Assembly: GCA_026826555.1 (NCBI GenBank)
Contig: JAKSZT010053928.1
Location: 45,410,732-45,474,731 of the forward strand
DNA from: Tolypeutes matacus
Lineage: Eukaryota; Chordata; Mammalia; Cingulata; Chlamyphoridae
DNA: 64,000 nt
Reading direction: 5' to 3'
Made by a program: the position numbers and the translations under genes
Part shown: piece by piece, positions 10,605 through 23,455 of the stretch
Layout: each line of letters opens with the position of its first letter
Numbering within the stretch: position 1 is the stretch's first letter
The notes under the pieces: generated by a model
The model's input: the letters and a program-made list of their open reading frames with translations, nothing else
Databases searched by the model: none
Told to the model about the DNA's origin: nothing

Positions 10605-12645
10605 GGGCCACGGGGCTTAGGTGGCAAGAGGAAAGGAGGGCAGCACCAAGGAGGAAGGAGGAGAAAGTAATAGTGGCACCCTCAGACTCACTCTGTAAAC
10701 CAGAACCATATACCAAGCATTAAATTCTAGGTACTGCTGGGCAACCTTAACCAAGCTTGGGGGTTGAAGGGACAGGACTGCCGTTCCCTCAAGAGATAGT
10801 GTTGGGTTCTACAAAGCAGTGTTTTTCCTGCAGCCGAGACTTTAGCTGGAGATTTAAGAATTAGGGAAAGAACTTGATCGAAACCGGGAACAAGATCTAT
10901 GCTTAAACAGCCATCTTTTTTCTTTTAATTTTGGAACAGGGGTGAGAGAGAGTTGCTCATATTTCAGAGACTTATAATATGACCAACTCTTAAAAACAGT
11001 TTAAATGCATTTAACTCTGAAAATAATGGATTGATTTATACATTCCTGCAGTATTTTATAGCTTGTGTATTTATCAAAGGGGGAGTTTAAACTTGGGTTT
11101 TTTAAAAACTTCTTTCTGAGCCCTCTTTTAATGAGAAAAACAATTCGTTGAGATAATTATCTGTACAGGATATTTCAGGTACCACATCCTGTTTGAGGGG
11201 GGAAATCAGCATTTCAGGTCATTGTCTAGGAATTTCTCTTCTTTGGTCTTATAGCAATACTATTCCTCAAATGGGTTCTACCCAAGGGACATGGAGATGA
11301 TGAATCTTCTAACCTTATTGTCTCTGACGTTTAGATCCATGTCCTTCTGGAAAGACTCATTTCTAAGCAGTCATGGCTGGTTGTATGATTGTTCCCAAAA
11401 GGTGTTGATTAATGGATCCCTGTCAACCCAGAAAGAAATTCCTAATGGACTGCAACAAGGTTCTGTCTGTGACCTTATCCATTTTATCATATACCCATGA
11501 AACTGTAAAAGGCAGATTTCAGACAGACAGTGGGAATGTATTAGTAATGTAAGTACGATGAAAAATTAAGATGCAAAATTTCAATAAGCTACAAAGATGT
11601 CTGCAATTCAATAGTTAGAAATGATGTTATAGGTTTAGATAGCCAATATCACATGTACTGAATGGGACACAGTGGACTGCATCACAGCAGTGGGTTAATT
11701 GTGATTTTTTTTAAAAAATGAAAAATTAAACAATGTATTCTGGAGTGGACATTTTCAAGCCTGTTTGCCCAGCATGACTTTTCTACAAATTGTCCCTTTT
11801 CTTCATTGAAATAGTCACAACATAAAACATTCAAGTCACAACATATCCTGATCCCATGGCCACAATTGAATGGTATAGGAGTGGGCATTTGACCCAAGAA
11901 TCAGAATCTTTTTCTGAGAATTTTAAAATCAAGATTGAGAATGGTAAGTCAGTCTCTGGCAGTCAGGATTATAAGATGTAAAACCTTGGATTTGTAGACA
12001 GCCGTGTCTCCCACCGCTGCGACAGCCGAGGTATCTGGTTTGTGGAGAGAACAGATCTGAAAGCTAGAAAGAGAGACTCCTGTCTACATTTGGGTTCCTT
12101 GGACCAGTTGTTCCCGTGGCTCAGCGGTATTTCTCCTCCTCCAGTAGCATTTTTTCTAATAATCTAGTAGAACCTAATAATTTCCCTTTTAACTCAAGCT
12201 AATTGAGTTTCTGCCATTTGCAACAGAAAATGTCCTGAATAATAATACGCAAATTTCAGCTTCAACTATAACGCCCTAAATAAGGGTGGGATAATCACAA
12301 TATTAAGTCTCTAGGTGGCCTTAATTTAAGCTCATTTTCAACTTTCTAAAGATGACATTCAGGAGGGAGAAGACTTGGAGGAGGAGGGTGTCACTGTATA
12401 GAAATGTTTTAAGGGTTGTTGTATGGAAGGCAGAATAGATGGTCTGTGGGCAAAACTGACACCAATTGTTGGATGTTGGAATGGAGATTTCTGCTTAATA
12501 TAAAGATTGCCTTTCTAAGTATTAGAGTTATCAAAAAATGAGATGAATGACCCAGAAGGAAATCCAGGTCTTCATCAATAGGAAGGTTGGATTAGAACTT
12601 GGGTATCCATTTATTTGGGAGTTTGTCAAATAGGTAGCTACTAAT
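10605..12645. other. unassigned DNA, no gene seen
   Basis: The sequence is non-repetitive to my eye. Small open frames (69 and 71 codons) have no recognisable product. There is a short purine-rich, G-rich patch at 10620-10670. This kind of stretch could hold conserved non-coding elements, which needs a cross-species alignment to see. Confidence 0.45.
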
Positions 12646-12649
12646 AACT

Positions 12650-12775
12650 GCTGTTTATGGAAGGCTTACCATATGTCAAGCGCTGTACAAAATGCTTTAT
12701 ATAAATTTAATCAGTTAATATTGATAACAATCATGTGACATAGGTGTTACCATATCCATTTAAAAATATTTACCA
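12650..12775 (-). repeat. MIR SINE (minus)
   Basis: Reverse-complement MIR: 'atggaaggcttaccatatgt', 'caagcgctgtacaaaatgct', 'cataggtgttaccatatcca'. Confidence 0.7.
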
Positions 12776-14910
12776 AATATTGTGCATAAGGACAATATTT
12801 CAGTAATTTTAAAATACAATAGAACATTTATAGAGTTATTCTACAATTAATATTAATTTTTGTCATAAGTACTTGTAATTTCACTCTTTCATGGCATATT
12901 TTAAGTTAATAAGTAATTTTCAATTTTGACTCAATTCTACAGCAAATGATGACCTTTCATATTTTCAAATAAGTATAAGCTATACCAATTTCATTTTTAT
13001 GAAGATTAATTTGGTTATATTTACCGGATAAGTGCCCTGTGTTTTTTTCAGGACATAGTGGATAATGTCCTTTCATTCATTATATAGTATGAGAACAGAC
13101 TTCTGTTATCTTAATATTCCCTATGGCTAAAGCTCAACTATTTTATCTTTCAGAAATTGGTAAGATGAGCAGTTGGTTAAGTACTCTTCCTGTTTAACTG
13201 TTGCGAATCATCCCAAAATCTTTAATGTTATCAGCCCCATAAAGATTCCCAAACCAGTCACGGAGACAGCTTAATGTCCCACTGAACATACCATTTCTTT
13301 TGAAATATAACTCAAATTTGGCAACTAGCCCAACCTATAATATTCTTCATAAAATAAGAAAATCCTATATATCACACTAATTTCTAAAATATGCTCTTGA
13401 GCTTTAAAATACTTTGTATAACCTTGTAGTTAGCTCTGTATTTTTTACCAGATCCTATAAACATTCTGCTACATCATATCATTGTTGCTTCCTTTTCTGC
13501 ATTCTACTATCCTACTTTGTCCCACAGTCTTTTTCCTTATAAAATGTCAGTGAAAAGACTAAACATAAATATACAAAGATCACAGCTAAGCCAGATGCAG
13601 AGAGCCTGACGGTGAATGCCAGGTGCTGGAGGTTCTCTACAAATTAAATATTCAACAGCAGGTGGTTGTTTTGACCTAACAAAGGAACACCTGCTTATGG
13701 GGGTTGAAAAGATGAGTTGGAGGGACCAGTTCTTATTTGGATAAAAATGAGTTATTTAATGAAAGTATGTGAGAAGAGTTTGAAATCAATGTAAAAATGA
13801 ATTAAGTGAAATCATTCATTCACATCTGTACAGGAGGGAAATGTTATTACAATGTGTAAAATTCCTTTTCAAAATTAATACTTCAGACAAATGCTAGCAG
13901 TTATAATGTTAGTTAAAGGAAAAATCCTTTAATTATGCTTTCGGGACAGCATAATAGTAAGTCTGTTTTCAACTCCTTACAGAGTGGTAATAGTTACAAG
14001 AATCAAGTGTTCTTCATGAGTTAAAATAGAAGTTGAATTTCCTATAAAAACATTGTATTTCTTTGAAAGATCTCAGCTCAGTTCAGGTTGGTGCCTTCGC
14101 AACTGACAATAAATGAATTGACTACATAGTGTGACCTTACACTGAAACTTGTGACCTTGGGAGCGTTTTGAGATGTTTTCTTCATGCAAATGAAGCGAGT
14201 TATCATAGAAATGCTGTGTGTTCGTGTGCAGTTTAATCTTGCTTTTGACAATGTGGCCACTGTCTTAGAAAGTAATCAGTTGAAGGCAGAAAGGGAATTT
14301 TACTAGAAGATGTGTTAAGCAAGGCAGCATTTTCTGACAAATTTATTTCATATAAATTACTTTTCAACTGTGCACTGGAGGTTAATGGGGGAGTAGCCTC
14401 TTCAAAATGCATTAGACAATCTTAAAAATATACCAAATGAGAAGCTGTGTGGTCAACACACTGGAGTTCTTGGTTGCCCCTTTCTTATCTGCCAGCACCC
14501 TGCCTCCTGCCCTGCAGAGGTAACCACTCTCCTGAATTCAGAGTTTCTCATTTTGGAATGGCTTCTTTCAGCTCCTAATAGCACATTTTTTATCACATAT
14601 TTTTTTTCTATTATGAATACCTTATTAGAGTTTCTATACTTTAAAACTAAAAATGTACTTCTATTGCTATAAGTCTTACTCTATGCATCATCTTTTAGAT
14701 GTATAATTTTCAGAATGCTTAGATTTATTCCAAAGACCACGTATCAGTTGTGATCCAAAGGTACTGAGCATGGTAGGAAACAAGAGAACAAAGGATATCC
14801 CACAGTCAAATGATAAAACTGTGAAGGAAATACTGTCACACTAACAGAAACATCATATTTTTCATGGTTTCACAAATATGATGATACAAAATATTTATAC
14901 TTTTAAGCAG
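12776..14910. other. unassigned AT-rich DNA, no gene seen
   Basis: No coding signal or clear repeat. 14470-14740 has a faint old-repeat look ('gaggtaaccactctcctgaa'), similar in kind to 15830-15930, but I cannot name it. Confidence 0.45.
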
Positions 14911-15513
14911 CTATATTAGTCAGCCAAAGATGTGCTGATGCAAAAATGCCAGAAATCTGTTCGCTTTTATAAAGGATATTTATTTGGGGTAGAAGCTTAC
15001 AGTTACCAGGCCATAAAGCATAAGTTACTTCTTTCATTAAAGTCTGTTGCCACGTGTTGGAGCAAGATAGCTGCCAATGTCTGCAAGGGTTCAGGCTTCC
15101 TGGGTTCCTCTCTTCCCCGGGCTTGTTTCTCTCCAGGCTTAGCTGCTCTGCTCTCTCCACAAAGTCAACTGTAAACTATCAGGCAAATGGCTCATCTCTT
15201 TCCGGGCCCTCTGCCTGTGTTTCAAGGAGACTTCTCTCCTTCCTCATGTATCTGCTTCTCTGTACGTTTACTTCCCGGGCTCCAGGATCAAAACTCCAAC
15301 TAACTCTTCTGCCATGTCATTTTCTCTGTGGGTTCCCACCCACCAAGGGGGTGGCGATTCAATGTCCTACTGACGTGGCCCAATCAAAGCCTTAATCATT
15401 ATTTAATCAAGTAAAAGTGAAACCTCTGAATCTAATATGCCCAGAGAGACAGACCAGTTTACAAACATCCAATATCTATTTTTGGAGTTCATAAACAATA
15501 CCAAACTGCTACA
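14911..15513 (-). mobile_element. solo LTR, MaLR-like xenarthran family (copy 1)
   Basis: The plus strand begins 'tattagtcagccaaag' and ends 'accaaactgctaca', i.e. a minus-strand LTR that starts TGTAG and ends near TAATA. The minus poly(A) signal lies at 14979-14984 (TTTATT on plus). It is clearly homologous along its length to 35560-36158 ('ggtagaagcttaca', 'caactgtaaactatcaggc', 'agaccagtttacaaacat'). No internal viral genes flank it, so it is a solo LTR. The target duplication is unclear. Confidence 0.8.
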
Positions 15514-15943
15514 GCATTTAATGTTGAAAATTTAAATGATGAGAGATATGTTAAAAATATAATGGGATATTTATTTGCCACATAGAGCAAACCTTGTTTG
15601 TTACAGAATGTCTGGGCAGTAACTATTAATAGTTATTTCAGTTGTTCAGAGCATGGTTTCCAAATGCGTGTCTGTGGACCAAGGTGATTACGTCAGAACC
15701 TTCTGGGAAGCTTAACATATTTTTTTTAGTTTTGTCTTTTTTCTCCATAATATTGTAATATAAACTTAAGTCACATGGTTCATAAGGCTTATAACATAAA
15801 AAGAGCAGATCCTTATCTACCCATCTACACCACCCATTCCCTCTCCCTAGAGGCAGTGATGCTCAACTCTTCTGGTAGTTTCCTCTGGATTTGTAAATAG
15901 TATGCTTACACTGTACTATTGCTTTCTGAGGAGATACATTAGT
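15514..15943. other. unassigned DNA with possible decayed repeat pieces
   Basis: 15650-15720 resembles the end of a hAT-type MER element ('gcatggtttccaaatgcg'). 15830-15900 ('ccctctccctagaggcagtg') resembles an old LINE tail. Both are too decayed to assign. Confidence 0.35.
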
Positions 15944-16424
15944 TTCCTGTTGCTACTGTAACAAATTACAACAAATTTAGTGGACTTAAGCAACACAGAT
16001 TTATCATCTTCCAGTTCTCTAAGATAGAAGCCTAATATAGGTCATTCTTGGCTATAATCAAGGAGTTGGCTGAGTTCCTTTCTGGAGGCTCTAGGTCAGA
16101 ATCCATTTCTTTGTCTTTTTCAGCTCATGGCCCCTTCCTCCAGCTTTAAAACTAGCAACATTGCATCTCTCTGTGCTTTTCTTCGATAGTCACATTCTCT
16201 TCTCACTGTCTCCCTCACTCCCTCTTCCACTTTTGAGGACCCTTCTTATTACATTGGGCCCCACTGGATAACCCAGGATAACCTTCCAATTTTCAGGTCA
16301 ACTGATAAGCAATCTTAATTCCATTGGAAACCCTAGTTCCCCTTTGCCACGTAACCTAACACATCCAGAAGTTCTTGAGATTAGGATGCAGACATCCTTG
16401 AGGGCCACTATTCTACTTAATACA
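15944..16424 (-). mobile_element. MLT1-type LTR (ERVL-MaLR)
   Basis: Plus-strand text is the reverse complement of an MLT1 LTR: 'ttagtttcctgttgctactg', 'taacaaattacaacaaattt', 'gtggacttaagcaacacaga', ending with 'gagggccactattctactta'. About 480 bp, near full length for MLT1. Ancient solo LTR, non-coding. Confidence 0.8.
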
Positions 16425-16904
16425 GGGGACTTGGGGATTTCACTATCTAAAAAGTAGGCTTTTGCAGAGCAGCCTATCTTCTGTTCTATGGGATCCCTGA
16501 TTCTAGAGTTCCTTTGATACAATTTCTCCTCCACTTCCCTGCTGTTGTGGGGGAAGGTAGTTGTTCAACTTGCATCTGGGTGGGGAGAGAACCTAGAGGA
16601 TTATCTGATTCTTTATGAAATTTTTAACCAATTCTTCTGTTCTTGACCCCATTTCACAGCCCCCTTTTTGGAGTACCATGTCCTTCCAATCCTTGATCCT
16701 CTGGGATTCTGTGTTGTTAACTGGCTAACTTTCAGGCTTAACCTCCTGAAAGAGATTGGCTTCAGTCTGATTACAAACACTATTGTCCACTAGTTTTCCC
16801 TCTTCCATTCTCCTGTTCCTTGTAAAAACTCTTTGCTGTCATTTTAGAAGGGTTTCAGGAGAGAGTGGTAACAAATCTGCATGTGTTTGGCCACATCTAA
16901 CTGG
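16425..16904. other. unassigned DNA
   Basis: No gene or clear repeat is visible. A 78-codon minus frame (16534-16298) overlaps the end of the MLT1 LTR and is spurious. Confidence 0.45.
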
Positions 16905-17030
16905 AAGTCTATTTACGCTCATTTCACAGAAAAGAAGGCAACTTCTAAGGATATCAAATTACTTGCCCAATTTTACAATGCCAGTAAATTGGAATCTGGA
17001 TTCTAATCTAATCTTTTTCTGATTCCCATA
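16905..17030 (-). repeat. MIR SINE (minus)
   Basis: Reverse-complement MIR: 'tttcacagaaaagaaggcaa', 'aaattacttgcccaatttta', 'ggaatctggattctaatc'. Confidence 0.55.
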
Positions 17031-17999
17031 TTGGGAGGAAGTTTAGATGAGATGAACTTTGAGATTTCTCCCTACTTGAAGCTTTTATGGATGCAATAAA
17101 CTATCATATATTCTCATGATTTATTGTCTTTCTCACCTGGCAGGCAGTTTGTACATATTTACTTGTCTTATTGCTCTTACGTGGTTATAATTAGCCTAAG
17201 AACTTTATGTCTTCATAACTCATGTTGTATACACAGTGGTCACCTGAGAAGTATTTGATAATTTGTTAAATATTAGAACAAAAGAATAATGATGTTTATT
17301 TGCCAAATAGATTTGACCTTCAAGGTCCCTAACTTGTCATTTTAGGAACAGTCACTGTTGGAGAGAGGGCTAGGATTGAGCCCCTGATATAGTGTAGCCA
17401 TACATTTATAGCAAGATTCTTCATTTTGTGAGTCAGCAGTCTGCTCTCACAGTTTTCTCTAGGCTCTTTAATTAAACTGAAATTTGAAATAAGATGGCCA
17501 TGCTCATTTGTGTGAATTATTACCACTTGGTCGATTTTGGCATAGGAACTAAATCTCAGGCAGTTTGTCTTACTAACAATTTTGTTATCTGGGGAATGGG
17601 AGGCACCAGTGCTAGTGATGTATTTCTTGTAGTTTTCAGTCTCAGAGATAGTGGAAATAGAGCCAAGCCTGGACTATGACCTTATAGGCTTTAAGAATTG
17701 AAAAGTTTTTAATAACTCTCCCCACCCTCATATAATGTGTAAATTGTAAATTGAAAAAAAAATTATGGCAGCCTCAATGTGTAATTCAAAATAGAAACAG
17801 AAATAGTTTGTAAAAATTTATTTAAAATTATGTTTTTTCCCCCATAATGGCAATGTCACTGCTGAGGTACATGGAAAGTTATCATGCTAGGAATCTCCTA
17901 CCCATGGTGAGGTATCTGTTCAGGCCTCAGATATATGTTTCTTCTTGGTTTCTGAAGTCCCTGGTCAGTTTGATAAATCCTCAGAGGTCACTTTGAAGG
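17031..17999. other. unassigned DNA, no gene seen
   Basis: Short open frames on both strands have no recognisable product. No repeat can be assigned. Confidence 0.45.
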
Positions 18000-18092
18000 C
18001 TGGATGTGAGGCTGTGGACTAATGGATGTGAATTTGACAGCTATCACCCTTGTCTAGCTGTGTAAACTTGGGCAAATCTATACCTGTGACAA
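18000..18092 (+). repeat. MIR SINE fragment (plus)
   Basis: MIR-like order: 'gaggctgtggactaatggat', 'ttgtctagctgtgtaaactt', 'gggcaaatctatacctgtg'. Confidence 0.6.
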
Positions 18093-18954
18093 ATAATTGC
18101 AGATAAGTACTAGCCTATTGGAAAACTATGGATCCATAGTCTTAATGCTAATGATTTTGTTTTATGTGGGAAGTTGCTTCCAAATTCCCATTTTCCATTT
18201 TGCAAAACCAAGGTCAGGACGAAATGAAAAGCTACGGGTAAGGAAAGATGGGAGCTTTGCTGAAATGTCCTCACCTCCAAGGTTAAAAGCAAAAATTGTA
18301 TTGGTCTCTGTGGCTTGCCTTCCTTGGTAGTCATGCTTGCAAAGGTAATTAATTCCTGAGTTAGGTGAGTCATAAGACTTATAACAAAAAATGGCTTCAA
18401 CTAGTTAAAATAGAAATGGTTCCAGAAGGTCCATAAGGAGGAGATGAAAGAGCAGGCATTTCATGGCTTTGTAACAAGCTCTTGAGTGTGATGTCTTTTG
18501 TGCCACTGAAATACTACTGGGGTGGTAGGTGCTGCTTATGCCTCCAACCAAGTGACCAATTCTCTTCCCCAACTTGTTGGCAGGCATAGAAACATGTGGG
18601 AGACTGAAGCCAGTGTCTCTGATTGCCGAGGTGGCAGTGCTGCCATTGGTGGGGAACAGGGCATGGGGAGTAGGGTTCCAGACCAAATGTTCTTAAAGTG
18701 CCCAGAGGTAGGAAAAAACAAACACCAACAAAGCCTTCTTGTGGGGGTGACAGAGTCATCCAGGAGAGCATTGGTGGGAGTTGTGCCAGCTGGATGCCTC
18801 TGTCCTCAATCCCATTGCCTCAGAGGTCTTCCGGGCTGGAGAGGGGCTCACAAAGAAGGCCGAGAATTCCTGCATCATGACAGCCTTTTTTCTTCAGGTT
18901 CCTTCATGGAGTATGAGGTGCAGAGGGGCAGGGCTGATAGAAGGCATAGGGAAC
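18093..18954. other. unassigned DNA with overlapping small open frames
   Basis: The region is somewhat GC-richer, and four frames of 60-165 codons overlap on both strands between 18514 and 19019. Openness in several frames at once points to few TA-rich stops, not to a gene. The longest frame runs through the MIR that follows. No protein family is recognisable. Confidence 0.5.
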
Positions 18955-19120
18955 TAAAGCAGGTGCTCAACTTAAATCCCAGCTCAGTTTTCTATCAGGT
19001 GTGGCCCCTGGGTAAATAAATTAACCACCCTTAATTGTCCCTACCCCACTATCTGTAAAATGGGGATAAGGGGTGTTGTGAAAACTAAATGCAAGAATGT
19101 ACTTGATGAGACATATGGGG
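18955..19120 (+). repeat. MIR SINE (plus)
   Basis: MIR order: 'ggtgctcaacttaaatccca', 'ggcccctgggtaaataaatt', 'ctatctgtaaaatggggata', 'ttgtgaaaactaaatgcaag'. It ends beside a G run (19118-19127). Confidence 0.7.
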
Positions 19121-19884
19121 GGGGGGCAGTTCTATAAATGTTTCTAAAAATGAAAAATAATTCAAAGTTCAAATGTTAGAGAAGTATAGAACACATGGCC
19201 AAAAAGAAACTCAACTTTCCAGGCCTCCTGTTCAGTATGAAATAACACCTAGGAAATTATTTTGATAATCCCGCCAAGTCTAAAACAGTAGTACAATTTT
19301 TTTTTTTAAACCAACAAAACCCTTTATTTAGCTTTTACTGGCATAAAACTGCCTTGAAAGGCATTTTTATCAAACAGTGACATACTCTTCCTAAATTATT
19401 TTGAGAGGTGAGGTCATAAGGATTGTTTGAACATTTAAAAAAAATCTTCTTGAACACTTGGTATCTCAACAAACGAATTAATTTCTAACTTTGGTATTTT
19501 AATTATTTGGCTATTGTACAGAAGAAAGTCCTTTTATAATTCTGAAAAACTCCCTACTGTCATCTTAATTATGAAAAAGTATTTAGTTTTGTGAGAATAT
19601 TGCCCTTTTCACAACTCACATGATTGCCCAAAGATCACTTAATGAATTCTGCATTTCTTATTTGCATACAGTTTAAACCATAGCTATGAAGACTCAGAAT
19701 ATTCTTTTTCATAAATTGGCTTATTTCTGAAGGGCATCCAAAAAATGGTCCCTTGACAATTCCAACCTTCTTTTATAGAAAATAAAGGTATGAAAAGAGC
19801 TACAGCTCCCCAAATGCAATCTGTAGGTTTTCATGCAGAGAAACCAAATCTACATGCCCGAAAAATAATAGGGCTGTAGTAGGG
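19121..19884. other. unassigned AT-rich DNA
   Basis: No gene or clear repeat is visible. It contains a short T run at about 19299-19308. Confidence 0.45.
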
Positions 19885-19975
19885 AAGAGAAATAATATTT
19901 ATTGAGTACCTGTTATGGACCAGGCATTTGTGCCAAGGGCATTACATGCATGATCTCATTTTATTTCTAGAGACT
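19885..19975 (-). repeat. MIR SINE (minus)
   Basis: Reverse-complement MIR: 'aatatttattgagtacctgt', 'tatggaccaggcatttgtgc', 'catgatctcattttattt'. Confidence 0.65.
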
Positions 19976-20369
19976 CCATTTCATTTTAATTTATACAGCT
20001 TGATGACATGGACATAATTTCACATTTTTGTGCATCCTGCTCCCGAATGCATCTCTCTCCCCACTCCTTCTGCCCCTGCTTCAACTCCAAGTAGTATGGT
20101 GCCACCATTTTCACACTGTGGCACATATAGGAAACTGTAACATCTATACAGCATGCTGAAACAAAAAACAGGGTATTCTGGAGCATGTAGATAAGGTGTG
20201 GTAAAAAAAAAATCATTACATCAAAATACAAAATTATAAGAAAAATTAAAAATATGTATATTATGAAAGATTAAATATTGAATTTGTGTTACACTTACAA
20301 ATAAAACCATTTTGAACTTTTTATTGAGACACTTAAGCTTACTTGTGTGACTATAGCTTTATTATTGAC
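19976..20369. other. unassigned DNA
   Basis: AT-rich with no recognisable content. An 81-codon minus frame (20231-19986) shows no known family. Confidence 0.45.
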
Positions 20370-20654
20370 TAAAAAATGTTTATTGAGTTATAACTCATCC
20401 AAAGAAAATAACAGATCATAAATGTACTTTGATCACTTTTGACAAGTGAACCACATGCCTGATCAAGATATAGAATATTTTTATAGCCCTAGAAAATTTC
20501 TTTGTGCTTACAATTAGTCAATGCCTGGGCCTTAGAGGCAGCCATGGATATGATATCTATTACTGTAAAGTTTTGCCTCTTCTAGAACTTCATATTAATG
20601 GAATCATACAGTACATACTTTTTTTGTGACTGGCTCCTTCTATTAAGCATAATG

Positions 20655-22772
20655 TGTTTTTTTAACTTTTATTATTTTTTTTAAAGAAGATTTAGGTTAC
20701 ATAAATGTTACCTCAAAAATATAGGGGATTCCCATATACCCCACCCCCTTCGACTCCCACACTCTCCCCCATTAACAACTTTTTTCATTAGTGTGGTACA
20801 GTTGTTACAATTGATGAACACATATTCAAGCATTGCAACTATCCATGGAATATAGTTTACATTAGTCCACACTTTGCACCGCACAAGTTTATAGGTTTTG
20901 ACAAAATGTATAATGTCCTGTACCCATTATTGCAATGTCATGCAGGACAATTCCAATGTCCCCAAAATGCCCCATGTTAACACCTATTCTTCCCTCTCCC
21001 TCCCCTCAGAACCTCTGGTGGCCACTACCTTTATATCAATGTTACAAGTTCTTCCATTGCTAGAATAATAATAAGTCTACTTTAGTCCATAGTTGCATTC
21101 CTCCCTTTTGCTTGTTCATTCCTCAGTCTTGGGGATTTTGAGCTTGTGGTGCCTACTCTGTTTCTGATTGAGAGGGGACTTAGATCTCATGGGGCAGTTG
21201 GATAAAACTATATTGCTTGCAGTTATAGATACTCTCTGTTTTTTGGGATGGGTGTTGTCCATCATCATCCTTTTGTTAGTTGTCCTGGGTGGGTCCAGTG
21301 AACTGGAGAGTAGGTGTTGCAACTCTGCTGAGATTCAGGACTCAACCAGCATATGAACAGACTAAAGTTAAGTCTCTGGGACATATATTTAATGAGCATG
21401 GTGCTAATTATAGGTTCAAATAAAATGGGCAGAAGAGCCATGTGTAGGGAAATTATAAATGAGTCTAACTTTGTTACCCTGGGGAGCATATATTCCAAAG
21501 TAAGGTCCACTCACAGAGTGTTGAATTCCTGAGATTGTCTGTGCCGCCTATAGTGTCTGGATGTTTCTAGAGACCTCAGGAGCCCTACTGTTTGAGGCAC
21601 TGTTTACTGTGGCAGTCAAATGAGATCCTGCTGAGACATGCATAAGTATAACCTCAGGAATGACTCCCAACTTATTTTGAAATCTCTTAGTGATGAATAC
21701 TCATTTGCATTTAATATTTCCCCTTTTTGGTCAAGGTCTTTTTCCATGTGCATTGCTAGTTGATACTTGGTAATAAACCTTTGGTGCCAGGGAGGCTTAT
21801 CCCTGGGAGTCATGTCCCATGCCAGCGGGGAGGTAGTGCATTGATATGCTGAGTTTGGCTTAGAGAGAGGCCACATTTGAGCAACAAGGAGGCTTTCAGG
21901 AGGTAACTCTTAGGCAATATATAATACTAGGCTAAGTTTTAATTTCATAAGAACAAGGTTCATAAGTACAACCATCAATGTCAAGGGCCTGGTATAATAG
22001 TCTGTCCTTCTTCGCTAGGCACTGCCCCTGTAGTCAAGGGATTCTTACTGTTCTATTAGAGAATGTAGCAGGACTTCCCAGGATGGGAATTCAATATTCT
22101 TTCTGTTATTGTGTGGGTTACCACCCTCTGAGACAATGCCCCATGACAACTTGAACATATTCATATGCCATAGGGGTATGCCCCAGGTGCACTCCCCACA
22201 CATCCCCCCATAATTGCTCCCTGCACCAGTGATCCTCCCCGTTACAGTTGTGACCCTTCTGTGATCCAAAACCTCCCCCAAAACAAAGCCAAAAAAATAA
22301 ATAAACAAAAAATAGTGATAAAAATAACAAATAAAATACAAAAATACAAAATAAAATAAAATAATTTTTGTGTCTTTCATCATCATAAGATCTGTTTTTT
22401 ATGTACAGTGACCATTTCTTCTGTATGTTTCCCCAGTGCCTTATTTTTTTTGCTTTATCTTTAAAGAAGCTTTAATTTACAGAAAAGTCTCTTAGAAAAT
22501 ATAGGGGATTCCCATATACCCACCCCCACCCCCTCTTCCATCCTCCCCTACTGATAACATTTTACATGTGTATGGTACATTTGTTACAATTGAGAATAGA
22601 ATAGATGGAACATAGAGCATTTTTAGGGTATTGGAATTGGTCTGCTTGATCTTGCAATGATGGATACATGCCATTTAAAATTTTGTCAAAACCTATAAAA
22701 GTGTATGGTGCAAAATGTAAGCCATAATGTAAACCATTGACCATGGTTAGTAGCAATGCTTTGATATTTGTA
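20655..22772 (-). mobile_element. xenarthran L1-like retroposon, dimeric, 5'-inverted (copy A)
   Basis: A 2118-bp insertion in the L1 3' UTR with an exact duplication 'taagcataatg' at 20644-20654 and 22773-22783. The T-rich left end is the reversed A-tail. Minus-strand order from the left edge: a 3' UTR-like block (20685-20960) with a G-rich run and 'tatgggaatcccctatattt', a body (about 20960-22440), then the start of a second, upstream 3' UTR-like block (22455-22595). The last part (22600-22772) is flipped and is the inverse of the block expected next. No open frame longer than 113 codons, non-coding. Confidence 0.85.
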
Positions 22773-23455
22773 TAAGCATAATGTTTTTAAGATTCATTCA
22801 GATTGTCATATGTATCAGTAGTTTTTTACTTTTAATTGCTAAATAATATTTCATTGCAGGAATATACCATAGTTTGCATTTCCATTCTCCTGTTGGACAT
22901 CTGGGCTATTTCTAGATTTTGAATATTATAAATAAAGATTTAATGAACATTCTTGCACAAGCCCCTTTGTAGACATATATTTTTGTTGTCCTTGGATAAG
23001 TACCTAGAAGTGAAATGGCTGGGTAGTATGGTAGATGTATGTTTAGATTTTTATAAAACTGCTGGTTTTCCAAAGTAATTGTATCATTTTACACACCTAC
23101 TATCTTTGTATGAGAGTTCCTTTTGCTCCTACATACATGCTAACATTTGGTGGTGGCAATCATTTTAATTTCAGCCATTCTGGATGATGTGTAGTGATAT
23201 CTAATTATATTTAAATTAACATTTCCTTGATAGCTAGTAATATTTAGCTTTTTTTTTCATGTGCCTTTGACCATTTATAAATTTCTCCTGTGAGGTGTTT
23301 ATCCAAGACTTTACCCAGTTTTTTGATAGGATTACTTGTCTTTTTATTTTGAATTGTAAGAGTTCTTTTTATATTCCAGATGCAACTCTTTTGTCACAGA
23401 TATATATTTCTCCCAGTTTGGGACTTCTCTTTTAATTTTCATAATGATGTCTTTT

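Noticed and set aside
10232..10723. 163-codon plus-strand open frame, with a close homologue at 43988-44377
   Set aside because: The similarity comes from retroposon copies D and E. The frame crosses the copy D boundary at 10588 into flanking DNA, the opposite strand is also open, and the older copies do not keep it.
18514..19019. Overlapping frames of 61-165 codons on both strands
   Set aside because: They are open in several phases at once and run into a MIR, with no domain, start context or splice-site support.
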